A DNA stretch of 64,000 bases from Mycolicibacterium hippocampi (GCF_010723735.1 NZ_BLLB01000002.1:2356001-2420000), one strand, 5' to 3'. Shown: positions 56,035-64,000, counted from the stretch's first letter. Numbers and translations: made by a program. Notes: generated by a model from the sequence alone, not told the origin.

Positions 56035-57147
56035 ATGAAGACCACAGCCGCTGTCATTGTCGAGGCTGGAAAGCCGTTCGAGATCGAAGAACTCGAACTC
56101 GAGGGCCCCGGCGAGAATGAAGTCCTCATCCGCTACACGTACGCGGGCCTGTGTCACTCGGACCTGCATGTTCTCAACGGTGACTTCCCGGCACGCTTAC
56201 CCATGGTCGGCGGCCATGAGGGCGCCGGGGTGATCGAGGAGGTGGGGCCCGGGGTAACCAGGGTCAATCCGGGCGAGCATGTCGTGTGCTCATTCATTCC
56301 CAACTGCGGGGCGTGCCGATGGTGTGCCAGTGGACAGCAGGCGATCTGCGACTGGGGCGCCAATATCCTTGAAGGGTATTTGCCGCCGAACCGATTCCCC
56401 CGCACCGGAGCTCGTGGCGACTACGGTGCGTTGTGCATGCTCGGAACATTTAGCCGGTACGGCACCATCCACCAGAACTCCGTCGTCAAGGTCGAGCCTC
56501 ACCTCCCCCTCGACAAGGCTGTACTCGTCGGCTGCGGCGTTACTACCGGGTGGGGATCGGCGGTGTATGCCGCCGACGTGGAGCCCGGCGACACCGTGAT
56601 GGTGATCGGTATCGGCGGAATCGGCGTCAATGCGCTGCAAGGCGCTGCTCATGCCGGTGCGCGAGCGGTCATTGCGGTTGACCCCATCGAGTACAAACGC
56701 TCACGCGCCGCCGAGTTCGGCGCCACCAATGTCGTGGCCACCCTCAACGAGGCATTGGCGCTAAGCCAAGAACTCACCTACGGAGTGGGCGCAGACAAGG
56801 CGATCATTACCACCGGGACGGTGCAGGAGCCAGAGGTCACCGCGGCCTTCAATGCGGTGCGCAAAGGTGGGACGGTCGTGATCACCGGGATGGGAAGGCT
56901 CGATGAACTCACCGTGCAGCTGCCCAGCACCGTTATGGCCCTCTACAAAAAGACTGTCAAAGGCACACTGTTCGGCGATGCGAACCCCACCGCCGATATC
57001 CCCAAATTGCTTGCCCTCTATACCGAGGGCCATCTCAAGCTCGACGAGCTGATCACTCGCCGGTACAGCCTGGAGCAGGTCAACGACGGCTATGACGATC
57101 TGCAAGCCGGTGTGAACATCCGCGGCGTCATCGACCTCGCCCTCTGA
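56035..57147 (+). CDS. Zinc-dependent alcohol dehydrogenase (NDMA-dependent type)
   Basis: The 370-residue medium-chain dehydrogenase has the catalytic zinc site (CHSDLH, GGHEGAG), the four-cysteine structural zinc loop (CGACRWCASGQQAIC) and a Rossmann motif (GIGGIGVNALQGAA). It resembles mycobacterial NDMA-dependent alcohol dehydrogenases, which keep NAD(H) tightly bound. It would oxidise the alcohol made by the monooxygenase. AGAGGAGAG precedes the ATG. Confidence 0.9.
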   Translation: MKTTAAVIVEAGKPFEIEELELEGPGENEVLIRYTYAGLCHSDLHVLNGDFPARLPMVGGHEGAGVIEEVGPGVTRVNPGEHVVCSFIPNCGACRWCASGQQAICDWGANILEGYLPPNRFPRTGARGDYGALCMLGTFSRYGTIHQNSVVKVEPHLPLDKAVLVGCGVTTGWGSAVYAADVEPGDTVMVIGIGGIGVNALQGAAHAGARAVIAVDPIEYKRSRAAEFGATNVVATLNEALALSQELTYGVGADKAIITTGTVQEPEVTAAFNAVRKGGTVVITGMGRLDELTVQLPSTVMALYKKTVKGTLFGDANPTADIPKLLALYTEGHLKLDELITRRYSLEQVNDGYDDLQAGVNIRGVIDLAL

Positions 57148-57148
57148 G

Positions 57149-57445
57149 GTGTGGTCGATGATGCCAGCGCGTACTGCGCTGCTTGAACTGCTGCCAGCCA
57201 GCTCGTCCTCAAGTGAATGCTGCGAGGTTGTCCGCTGTCGGATGTGTGCATCCCTGGACACCAGCCAGATCGCCGAACACGGATCGTGCAGCTGCAAGGT
57301 GCTCTATCTGTGTCGAAGCTGCGGCGAGCCGTTCGACCACACCAGGGTGCCGATAGATGACGGCGGTGCGGCCGCTCGACCCACCGGTGTTACCCAACGA
57401 TCGCTCGGTGCAATACAATTAGCCGATTGCGACCGAAAACCGTGA
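57149..57445 (+). CDS. Stand-alone PaaD-type zinc ribbon protein
   Basis: The product of about 98 residues has a poorly conserved N-terminus and a zinc ribbon with CxxC, CxC and CxxC pairs (VRCRMCAS, CSCKVLYLCRSCGEPFD). It aligns without gaps with the C-terminal ribbon of PaaD at 42.0-42.1 kb. The MIP18 domain of PaaD is missing. It starts two bases after the alcohol dehydrogenase stop (GTG 57149; ATG 57158 or 57161 possible). By analogy it may help mature the Fe-S cluster of the monooxygenase reductase. Confidence 0.7.
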   Translation: MWSMMPARTALLELLPASSSSSECCEVVRCRMCASLDTSQIAEHGSCSCKVLYLCRSCGEPFDHTRVPIDDGGAAARPTGVTQRSLGAIQLADCDRKP

Positions 57446-57516
57446 AATAATCAGTGCTGGAGAAGATTTCGCTCATCAGATGTAGGCCGTCGGTGTAGCC
57501 TCCTCAAACCTTGGCA

Positions 57517-57790
57517 TGTGGTTGGTCGACAGTCGCGAAGGTCGAGTTGCTCTGTCGATGACGGTGACCGAGTCCATGCTTGGATGGGGCAGGCGTTATT
57601 CGCCCTCGATGCCCACGCCGAAGTCGAGGCCAACTGGACGATCTTTCAGCGCACCGTCGCCGCCTACCGACATCCCGACCGCGAGACCGGCCGCACCATG
57701 ATGGCCGCACTGATCACTGCGCTCAGCGCCGGTGTCCCCAAGCCACTGCAGAAACCGATCGCCCTCGGACCGACACTGAGGAGAGGGTCT
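57517..57790 (+). mobile_element. Remnant of an ISL3-family transposase
   Basis: About 60 residues (ALFALDAHAEVEANWTIFQR, then TVAAYRHPDRETGRTMMA and LSAGVPKPLQKPIALGPTL) match the central part of ISL3-type transposases. Both ends of the gene are missing and no terminal repeats are seen. It marks an IS graveyard at the edge of the putative island. Confidence 0.6.
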
Positions 57791-57817
57791 GCTGCACCAT
57801 CAGGTGACAGTTTTCGG

Positions 57818-58040
57818 TCACCGGGCCTGACTGGCCGGTGTGGTCATGATCGCTTCGTATTCGATCAGGGTCAGCCACCCGAGGCCGGGCTGGCGTCGGC
57901 GGCGGTGGTAGATGCGTTCGATCCAGGTGACAGACGCGATCCGTAGTTCTTCTCGGGTGCCCCAGCGGCGGCGGTCCAGAACGTTCTTCTGCAGCAGACT
58001 GAAGAGCTCTCCATGGCCGCGTTGTCGCCGGCCGCGCAGC
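57818..58040 (-). mobile_element. Remnant of an IS3-family transposase (OrfB C-terminus)
   Basis: On the minus strand LLQKNVLDRRRWGTREELRI, VTWIERIYHRRRRQ and LTLIEYEAIMTTPASQAR match the end of IS3-family OrfB. The preceding conserved DNAAMES motif is in another frame, so one base was lost near 58005. Upstream the similarity fades. The fragment is inactive. Confidence 0.65.
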
Positions 58041-58342
58041 TGCTCCAATGCATTTGCGTACCGGGCAAATTGCGCGGAGATGCCGTGGTGCTGTTCGTCC
58101 GCCGCTCGGTCGCGCGCGGCGTCGCTGGGAGCAAGTAGTGGATCGTGGGCGTGAACCCGCTTGGTGGTGTACCTAACCGCTGACTCATAATCACCGGTTC
58201 TGCTGTCCGCGACCCTAACGCGGCCGCGTACCGATACAGTCGGCGGCTTGATCGGGGCAGGCCCCGACAGCGCTGGACAGCGCTGATATGTATTGGCATC
58301 GAGCCGACTTTGACCGTTCTCACGGCCGTACCGGACCCGATC

Positions 58343-58365
58343 TTTGGGAACAAATTTGGGAACAA
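58343..58365 (+). repeat. Tandem TTTGGGAACAA repeat near the attachment site
   Basis: TTTGGGAACAA occurs twice, 12 bases apart, about 115 bases left of the tRNA remnant. A partial match (TTTGGGACC) occurs right of it near 58582. Short direct repeats beside an attachment core are typical of integrase arm-binding sites, but chance or coding origin cannot be excluded. Confidence 0.3.
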
Positions 58366-58480
58366 GACTCTGCGAAACGGGCCTAAATATGTGCAATCGG
58401 GCGGAACCGCTCGGACTGTGTACCAGTGCTGATCTGCACAAATGAGAGACCGCGGGTACGCCAAAACTCCAGATTTCTGT

Positions 58481-58524
58481 CTCATAACCCAGAGGTCGCA
58501 GGTTCGAATCCTGTCCCCGCTACT
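58481..58524 (+). other. 3' end of an initiator tRNA gene (probable attR)
   Basis: From CTCATAACCC (anticodon CAU and the 3' stem strand) through the T-arm (GGTTCGAATCC) to CCCCGCTAC, the sequence matches the 3' half of the initiator tRNA-fMet. The 5' half is missing; the bases to the left do not pair with it. Integrases often recombine in this part of tRNA genes and leave such a duplicated 3' end at one junction. The whole tRNA should then lie at the other end of the island, left of this window. Confidence 0.7.
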
Positions 58525-58528
58525 AGGT

Positions 58529-58564
58529 AAAACGGCCCTCGGAGATTACTCCGGGGGCCGTTTT
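58529..58564 (+). terminator. Intrinsic terminator after the tRNA remnant
   Basis: A long hairpin (arms AAAACGGCCC and GGGCCGTTTT, continued inward by TCGGAG/CTCCGG with one wobble pair, ATTA loop) ends in TTTT. It follows the tRNA end by four bases, as expected for the native terminator of the tRNA gene, so the original chromosome probably resumes here. Confidence 0.8.
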
Positions 58565-58646
58565 CATGGTCCGGGGAACGCATTTGGGACCGTTGGCGGT
58601 ACGAAGCGGCGTCAGATGTTCGACGCTCCACGCGACAGTCCAGAGG

Positions 58647-59387
58647 TCACATCTTCGCGACGGTGCGCTTGATGGTGTTCGGTGCGATCCGCAGCATCGT
58701 CGGCAGCATCCTGGTCGGGCCCGGCAAGGCCATGGGCCGGCGCCGCGCCAAGGCCTTGAGGGTGACGGCGGCAACTTCTGCGGGCGGCGTCTTCTTCCCG
58801 GTGGAGTCGGCGTTCATGGGGGTGTCCGTCCTCGGCGGAAGTAGTTCGAGGACATGGGTGTTGGGAGCGAGCTGTCGGCGCAGCCCTTCGGCGAAACCAT
58901 GCAGCCCGGCCTTGACGGCCCCGTAGGTCGGTGCGCGAGTGGGCGAAACGAGCGCGAAGCCCGACGTGACGAAGACGATTGCAGAGATTCGCGGCCAGCG
59001 CCGCAACACCTCGCCCGTCAACTGGATGGGAGCTGTGAGATTGACGGCGACTTCTTGTTCCAGATCCTGGGTGGCGTCCGAGTCGCCGAGGAAGTCACGG
59101 TCGACGAAAGTGCCGGCGTTGTTGACGAGGACGTCGAGCCGACCGAACCGCTCGGCCACTGCCTCCACCATGGCGGCCCTGGCCTGTGTGTTGGTCACGT
59201 CTGCCTGAATGGCCAATACGTCCGGATGTGCGCGGGACAACCTCTCCAGGGCCGCCGCTGAGCGGCCGCACACCGCTACCGCAGCGCCCTGGGCCAGAAA
59301 GGCCTCCGCCAGGCTGAGGCCGATGCCCGAGGTGCCCCCAGTGATCAAGACAACCTGTGTCGACTCATCGTGCGTGCTCATCGCCAT
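58647..59387 (-). CDS. Short-chain dehydrogenase/reductase
   Basis: The 246-residue SDR has the cofactor motif (ITGGTSGIG, 15-23), NNAG (89-92) and the catalytic Ser142, Tyr155 and Lys159. It is close to DltE/YdfG-type oxidoreductases; the substrate is not evident. A repeated palindromic element lies just upstream of the start. It is the first gene to the right of the attachment site and probably chromosomal. Confidence 0.88.
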   Translation of the reverse strand: MAMSTHDESTQVVLITGGTSGIGLSLAEAFLAQGAAVAVCGRSAAALERLSRAHPDVLAIQADVTNTQARAAMVEAVAERFGRLDVLVNNAGTFVDRDFLGDSDATQDLEQEVAVNLTAPIQLTGEVLRRWPRISAIVFVTSGFALVSPTRAPTYGAVKAGLHGFAEGLRRQLAPNTHVLELLPPRTDTPMNADSTGKKTPPAEVAAVTLKALARRRPMALPGPTRMLPTMLRIAPNTIKRTVAKM

Positions 59388-59401
59388 CCCTCCGACTACT
59401 T

Positions 59402-59419
59402 CGGTACCGACCGGTACCG
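59402..59419. promoter_or_regulatory. Tandem CGGTACCG palindromes upstream of the SDR gene
   Basis: Two copies of the 8-bp palindrome CGGTACCG are separated by AC, and a related GTACCGATCGG follows at about 59437. They lie 15-60 bases upstream of the SDR start, which fits a TetR-type operator. No regulator gene is present in the window on this side. Confidence 0.45.
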
Positions 59420-60006
59420 ATCACGCTAGCACTTCTGTACCGATCGGATCAAAAATGCGTTCGTCGCCGGAGGGGTGGATGGCGGCGTAGTTGCTCCGCG
59501 GCCAGGCCGTCATCATCATCGTGCCTCAAATTATCATCGCGTCAGTTAATTAACCGAGAGGTCCGCCAGCGGCATATCAATTAAGAGGTTCATCGCCGTG
59601 CGAATCTGTAGTAATACAGAGTTTGTGATAACTGAAGCGAAACTGCCGAAGAAATAATCTTCTCCTCGACGCGATATGGCAACGCAGTGGCAATCGGTGC
59701 CACCTTTAATTGACGCGAATGTCGTATGTGCCTTCCGGTAATACCGAGACGGCCTGTTGCCAAGCCATTCTCGCTGTAGAGACCGCGGAACGCCGCACAT
59801 CGCCGAGCCTGGTTCCAATCGGAATACGCACCCCATTGGTCGGCTACGGAATGAAAAGGCCGCATATGAAGCGGGACATGGCAATGGCAAACGGATTTGC
59901 TCTGGGTGTCACAACGGGGATACGCCTAGCGCAATAAGCGAAGCAACCAATATGCTCCGAGCACGCCAACTGGCGAATCCATTCCGGTCATTCTTGGGGA
60001 GTCTTC
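59420..60006. other. Intergenic region, AT-richer, no supported gene
   Basis: The gap between the SDR and PE-PPE genes is about 590 bases. The middle (59520-59700) is visibly richer in A and T than its surroundings and includes the palindrome GTTAATTAAC at 59545-59554. Frames of up to 115 codons exist on both strands but have poor composition and no ribosome sites. I see promoters possible but cannot place them. Confidence 0.4.
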
Positions 60007-61290
60007 GTGCGAGTACGGATGCGTAAAGCCGGCGTTGCCTGCGGTGGTGCTTTGGCTGCTGTGGTTCTGGGAGTGTCTTCCGCCACGTCGGGGTGGGCCG
60101 CCAGCACAGCGCTGGTCATCGGCGGCATCGGAACCCCGACGATGCATGACGTGGTGATGTCGCAGCTTCTCGGCGGCGCACTGAGCGACGTGGAGCGGGT
60201 CAGCGTCGACTGGCCGGCAGAGGCCAGGCCGTACACCGGGGCCGACGACCTGACGTTGGGCGCCTCGATCAATGTGGGCATCACCAACCTCAGCGCCCAG
60301 ATCGACGCAGCACTCGCTCGTCTCTCCCGGGACGAGGATGGCAATGTGATCAACGGCGAGCGCGTCACCGTGGTCGGGCTCTCGGCAGGGTCGCTGGTGG
60401 TGACCGAGGTGCTGCGGCTGGCCGCAGCGGACCTCGATGCGCCCGACGAGCGGGAGATCAATTTTGTCGTGGTGGCTGATTCCAGCCGCCAGGAGATCAT
60501 CGACGACACGGAGAACTACAACCCCGTCTACGACTACACCTACCGGCCGGCACCCGAGACGGTGTACGACACGATCGTCGTCACCGGCGAATACGACGGG
60601 TTCGCCGACTTCCCGGACCGCTGGTGGAATCTGACCGCGGTCGCAAATGCGATGGCCGGTTCGATCTTCGTCCATATTCCGACGATGTTCGCCGACCTTA
60701 CCGAGGTGCCCGAGGAGAACGTCACCGTGGAGGTGAACTCCCAGGGCGGCAGCACCACTCACTATCTGATCCCGGCCGAGAGGCTGCCTCTGGTGCAGCT
60801 GTTCCCCAGCCTCGCGCCCCGCGAGGCCGAACTGAAGGCCTCGATCGACAAGGCGTACACCCGCAACGATCCGGTTCCCTCCTGGTTGCGCAGCACCGCC
60901 GTCGCTGTTCCGGAGGCGGTCGAAGACACCGTCGAGACGCCGGCCGAGGAGACTGTGCCGGCCGAGGAAACTGTCAGCTCCGATGACGAGGCGACCGAAT
61001 CCGATGCGAGCGAGGTGGAGTCTGTCTCAGACAGCGACGACGCCGACGCGAGCTCGCCGAAGGACGAGGACGACGCTGCGAGCGAGCGGGAGTCCGACGA
61101 CGCCGCAACCGACGCCGACGCCGACGCTGACCGGGCCGACAGCAACAGCGACAGCGACAGTGACCGAGCGGGCGACAAGGATCGCGCTGCCAAGAGGGAC
61201 AAGTCGGACCGGGGCACCAAGCGCGGCAGCGATTCCCGCGCGGACAAGTCCGACTCCAGCGATTCCGGCTCCACCGACTCGTCGGATTGA
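60007..61290 (+). CDS. Secreted PE-PPE-domain hydrolase with Asp/Ser tail
   Basis: The 427-residue protein has a signal peptide (about 1-32) and then a PE-PPE domain (about 33-280), a serine alpha/beta hydrolase fold with the nucleophile elbow GLSAGS. Relatives act as esterases or in glycolipid synthesis. There is no PE or PPE leader. The last 110 residues are highly acidic and Ser-rich, with DADADADR and SDSDSDR runs, and become basic/acidic mixed near the end. GTG start chosen by the signal peptide. Confidence 0.85.
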   Translation: MRVRMRKAGVACGGALAAVVLGVSSATSGWAASTALVIGGIGTPTMHDVVMSQLLGGALSDVERVSVDWPAEARPYTGADDLTLGASINVGITNLSAQIDAALARLSRDEDGNVINGERVTVVGLSAGSLVVTEVLRLAAADLDAPDEREINFVVVADSSRQEIIDDTENYNPVYDYTYRPAPETVYDTIVVTGEYDGFADFPDRWWNLTAVANAMAGSIFVHIPTMFADLTEVPEENVTVEVNSQGGSTTHYLIPAERLPLVQLFPSLAPREAELKASIDKAYTRNDPVPSWLRSTAVAVPEAVEDTVETPAEETVPAEETVSSDDEATESDASEVESVSDSDDADASSPKDEDDAASERESDDAATDADADADRADSNSDSDSDRAGDKDRAAKRDKSDRGTKRGSDSRADKSDSSDSGSTDSSD

Positions 61291-61535
61291 CCCCCGGTAC
61301 CACCAGCGCACCTTTTGATTGCCTGAGGCTGCCCGGCGTTCACCCGATCGTCGGGCGCAAGCCATGTTCTGGGGTGAAGGCGCCGTAGGCCACCGCGATT
61401 TGAAGCGAATCATGGTGGTGCCGCGGCCGCTTGCCGAGCGAATGCATCCAAGAGTTTCCCGAACGGCATACCGACAGGCGGACACCGTACCGCTGCGCGT
61501 CACCACCGCGACAGCTGCGGGACTGACACTTCGCC

Positions 61536-63077
61536 GTGTCCCCTCATCCGTCCCGCCGGACCGTGCTCAAAGGTGCCGCGCTACTCGCGGCGCTGCCCGT
61601 CGTCGGATTCACCACGCCACAGCGACTGAGCCCCGCGGCCGATCCGTTCACCCTCGGCGTCGCCTCCGGGGAACCTGCCACCGACGGTGCGGTGATCTGG
61701 ACCCGGCTGGCGCCGCAGCCGTTGGCCGACGACGGCCTCGGGGGTATGCCGGCACGGCCTGTGGACGTGGATTGGGAAGTGGCCGAGGACAACACGTTCA
61801 CGCGAACCGTGCAGCGGGGGACCGTCACCGCAGTGCCCGAGGCCGCACACAGCGTGCACGTCGAATTGGTCGGGTTGCGGCCCGGCGCCGAGTACTTCTA
61901 CCGGTTCCGCTCGAACGGATATGTGTCGCCGTCGGGACGTACCCGGACGACACCCGCGGCGTCTTCGCTCGACCCGCTGACGGTCTGCGTCGCCTCCTGT
62001 TCGAACTACGAGCAGGGCTGGTTCACCGCCTACCGCAGGCTGGCCGAGGAGCACCCGGATCTGGTACTGCACCTCGGCGACTACCACTACGAGTACGGTG
62101 CCGGGCGCAGCGCAGTCCGGGTGCGTGACCACATCGGTTCCGAGACGGTGACATTGGCCCAGTACCGGCAGCGGTACGCGCAGTACAAGACCGATCCCGA
62201 CCTGCAGGCCGCCCACGCCGCCGCACCGTGGCTGGCGGTGTTCGACGACCACGAGGTGGCTGACAACTGGGCCGGGACGGTGCCGGCTACACCGGACCCG
62301 GCGTTCCTGCGCCGGCGTACCGCCGCACTGCAGGCGTACTACGAGAACATGCCGTTGCGCGCGTCGGCGCGGCCCCGCGGTGCCGACATCGATCTGCACC
62401 GCAGGGTGCACTGGGGCGCGCTGGCGACGTTCCACATGCTCGACACCCGCCAACACCGAACCGATCAACCGTGTGGTGACGCGTACGCCTCCGAGTGTGT
62501 CGAACGGTATTCTCCCACTGCGACTTTGACCGGTTCGGAGCAGGAGCGGTGGCTGCTGGACGGGTTAGCGAGATCCCGTGTGCGCTGGGACGTCCTGGGC
62601 CAGCAGGTGTTCTTCTCCCAACTGGACCTCACCGCCGGCGATCAGCGTTCGTTCAATCCGGACGGCTGGGACGGATACGTGGTCAACCGGGACCGGATCG
62701 TGGCCGGCATCCGCGACTCGCCGGTGCGCAACGCGATGGTGCTGACCGGCGACGTGCATTCCCATTGGGCCGCAGACGTCCACGAACGTCCTGGCGACAC
62801 CCGCACGCCCGTGGTGGCGACAGAACTGGTGACCAGCTCGATCAGCTCAGGCGGTGACGGCTCCGATACCCGTGACGAGATCGTGTCGGTGCTGGCGGAC
62901 AACCCGCACATCCGATACTTCAACAACCGCAGGGGATATGTGCGGATGCGGGTGACCGCCGACGAGGTGCGTGCCGACTTCCGGGTCCTGCCGTACGTCT
63001 CCCGGCCGGGCGCCGCCGTGCAGACGGACGCGACGTTTGTGGTTGCCGACCGTGCACCGGTGATGCAACGGGTGTGA
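61536..63077 (+). CDS. phoD: PhoD-family alkaline phosphatase/phosphodiesterase
   Basis: The 513-residue protein begins with a Tat signal (SRRTVLKGAALLAALPVVG), then an N-terminal PhoD domain and the metallophosphatase core: LHLGDYHYEYG, VFDDHEVADNWAG and LTGDVHSHWAADV supply metal ligands. It releases phosphate from esters outside the cell, using Ca and Fe in known members. GTG start; no upstream operon partner. The 245-base gap before it shows no gene. Confidence 0.9.
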   Translation: MSPHPSRRTVLKGAALLAALPVVGFTTPQRLSPAADPFTLGVASGEPATDGAVIWTRLAPQPLADDGLGGMPARPVDVDWEVAEDNTFTRTVQRGTVTAVPEAAHSVHVELVGLRPGAEYFYRFRSNGYVSPSGRTRTTPAASSLDPLTVCVASCSNYEQGWFTAYRRLAEEHPDLVLHLGDYHYEYGAGRSAVRVRDHIGSETVTLAQYRQRYAQYKTDPDLQAAHAAAPWLAVFDDHEVADNWAGTVPATPDPAFLRRRTAALQAYYENMPLRASARPRGADIDLHRRVHWGALATFHMLDTRQHRTDQPCGDAYASECVERYSPTATLTGSEQERWLLDGLARSRVRWDVLGQQVFFSQLDLTAGDQRSFNPDGWDGYVVNRDRIVAGIRDSPVRNAMVLTGDVHSHWAADVHERPGDTRTPVVATELVTSSISSGGDGSDTRDEIVSVLADNPHIRYFNNRRGYVRMRVTADEVRADFRVLPYVSRPGAAVQTDATFVVADRAPVMQRV

Positions 63078-63104
63078 GCGCCGCCCGCCACCTACAGAAA
63101 CAAC

Positions 63105-63136
63105 AGAGCCGGCACCCCGTCGGGGCTGCCGGCTCT
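63105..63136. terminator. Terminator-like hairpin between phoD and a convergent small gene
   Basis: A 10-bp perfect stem (AGAGCCGGCA/TGCCGGCTCT) with a GC-rich self-complementary loop lies 27 bases after phoD and 17 before the end of the convergent gene. No T-run follows, as is common in mycobacteria. Confidence 0.6.
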
Positions 63137-63153
63137 GAACAAGGAGCGTCGCC

Positions 63154-63297
63154 TCAGCGATGCATGCCCTCGTGCCGCTGGGCGATGGCCAGAAGCTCGT
63201 CACGAACCGTGGAATCCGGCATGGCGTTGATCCGCGCGTAGAGGCGGCGCCGTTTCATGGCGCGCCGGACGTCTGCGCGGAAGTGCGCGATGGACAT
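63154..63297 (-). CDS. Small 47-residue basic protein
   Basis: ATG 63297 lies 9-10 bases after AAAGGAG and opens a 47-codon frame; the upstream in-frame start at 63369 lacks a ribosome site. The peptide is basic and helical (FRADVRRAMKRRRLYARINAM, then TVRDELLAIAQRHEGM). I do not recognise it. It converges with phoD. Confidence 0.55.
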   Translation of the reverse strand: MSIAHFRADVRRAMKRRRLYARINAMPDSTVRDELLAIAQRHEGMHR

Positions 63298-63686
63298 TTC
63301 TCTCAACTCTCCTTTGGCCCCGGATTGCGGGGTTCTGTTTGCTGCTCGCTCCACTTGGGCGAGGATCACTCGGCAAGTAGAACGTCACGATGGTCTCTGT
63401 AAATTCTGGGTAAATCAACTTTGCCGGTGTGAGTTTGGATACATCCGCAGGTTGGTGCAGGTGGAGGGCGGTGTACTGGTCACCGACTAGCGGAATGCCC
63501 CCGATTCGGCCGGGCACCACTGCGGCGGACGTCAGCAGCGATCTAGCTTTGCTGAGTGGCCGCGGTCACACCGCTCGTCCAGCGGCCGGGTGTCGCTGTC
63601 TAGTCCGCCACCGCGCACTGAACGGCAGTCGGCTCGCCCTGGGCACCCATTGGCGTGATCGTTGTCGCTGGCGATTGTCCGACAGG
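63298..63686. other. Intergenic region without a supported gene
   Basis: The 389 bases between the small gene and the aldehyde dehydrogenase gene hold only short frames without ribosome sites. The stretch around 63390-63430 is relatively AT-rich and may carry the promoter of the small leftward gene. Confidence 0.4.
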
Positions 63687-64000
63687 TCAGCGTCCCTTGC
63701 GTCGCGGAATCGAAAGGTACTTGTACTCCAGGAACTCGTCGATGCCGACCTTGCCCCCTTCGCGTCCCAGTCCGGACTGCTTCACCCCACCGAAAGGCGC
63801 GGCAGGGTTGGACACCACCCCGGTGTTCACACCGACCATGCCGACTTCGAGACGGTCACTCAGGTCCAGGGCGCGATCGATGTCCTGGGTGAACAGGTAT
63901 CCCACCAACCCCCAGTCGGTGTTGTTGGCACGGTTGATCACCTCATCTTCATCATCGAAGGGAACGATCGGAGCCACCGGTCCGAAAATTTCGGTGGTCA
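63687..64000 (-). CDS. Aldehyde dehydrogenase (GabD-like), C-terminal part
   Basis: The frame runs off the right edge, leaving about 104 C-terminal residues. They show the closing motifs of aldehyde dehydrogenases: EIFGPVAPIVPF, then GLVGYLFTQDIDRALDLSDRL, and NPAAPFGGVKQSGLGREGG. The wording is closest to NAD(P)-dependent succinate-semialdehyde dehydrogenases. The active site lies outside the window, so substrate is inference. Confidence 0.85.
   Translation of the reverse strand, partial: TTEIFGPVAPIVPFDDEDEVINRANNTDWGLVGYLFTQDIDRALDLSDRLEVGMVGVNTGVVSNPAAPFGGVKQSGLGREGGKVGIDEFLEYKYLSIPRRKGR

Noticed and set aside
58130..58480. Minus-strand frame extending the IS3 remnant towards the tRNA end
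   Set aside because: After the transposase part the sequence matches no family I recognise; a link to an integrase C-terminus was considered but not supported.
59546..59937. Frames of 75-115 codons on both strands between the SDR and PE-PPE genes
   Set aside because: They overlap each other, lack ribosome sites and have poor coding character.
1..64000. CRISPR arrays and rRNA genes
   Set aside because: No regularly spaced repeats or rRNA-like sequence were seen; the only RNA gene sequence is the tRNA 3' remnant.

Overview
The window looks like a high-GC actinobacterium of the Mycobacteriaceae, most likely a fast-growing Mycolicibacterium-type species. Reasons: a complete Mce transporter operon with its accessory membrane proteins, an MPT51/antigen 85-like secreted protein, a PE-PPE-domain hydrolase, frequent GTG and TTG starts, and an actinobacterial styABCD cluster with side-chain oxidation genes linked to paa genes. 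Family and function calls rest on motifs and recall of protein families; no database search was possible.

Layout. (1) 1-2.8 kb: three overlapping genes, a truncated TrlF/SMC-like ABC ATPase, a histidine kinase with a helical N-terminus, and a response-regulator receiver fused to an aminoglycoside-phosphotransferase-like kinase. I consider this the best candidate for an undescribed signalling or defence system. (2) 2.9-8.4 kb: mobile-element genes (HigB/HigA-like toxin-antitoxin pair, tyrosine integrase, excisionase, MobF relaxase-helicase). (3) 8.5-9.1 kb: a frameshifted relic. (4) 9.3-16.8 kb: styrene side-chain oxidation. An AraC regulator and a second styrene oxide isomerase gene run leftward; styABCD and an ABC-2 transporter run rightward. 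(5) 17.1-31.2 kb: a full mce operon (two YrbE permeases, MceA-F, four accessory proteins) plus a tandemly duplicated membrane protein. (6) 31.6-44.6 kb: phenylacetate catabolism (paaI, paaZ, a TetR regulator of PaaR type, thiolase, paaF, H, G, A, B, C, D, E, K) with matching palindromic operators. (7) 44.6-50 kb: a pseudogene, a second styA without a styB, two SCP2-like proteins, a 36-codon gene, an MPT51-like protein and a second DUF3263-like gene. (8) 50-57.4 kb: a histidine kinase/LuxR pair next to a soluble di-iron monooxygenase operon ending in an alcohol dehydrogenase and a stand-alone PaaD-type zinc ribbon. (9) 57.5-58.6 kb: IS remnants and the 3' end of an initiator tRNA gene followed by a terminator, which looks like the right attachment site of a genomic island. 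(10) 58.6-64 kb: chromosome-like genes (SDR, PE-PPE hydrolase, PhoD phosphatase, aldehyde dehydrogenase).

Working together: StyA/StyB epoxidise styrene, StyC isomerises the epoxide to phenylacetaldehyde, StyD oxidises it to phenylacetate, PaaK makes the CoA thioester, PaaABCE epoxidise the ring, PaaG/PaaZ open it, and PaaF/PaaH/thiolase finish beta-oxidation to central metabolites. The Mce system may import hydrophobic substrate, and the di-iron monooxygenase with its alcohol dehydrogenase probably attacks a short alkane, alkene or aromatic. CRP-like sites of the form GTG-N8-CAC precede both styA genes and both DUF3263-like genes, which suggests shared global control. The catabolic block ends at the tRNA remnant, so much of it was probably acquired as an island whose left end lies outside the window.
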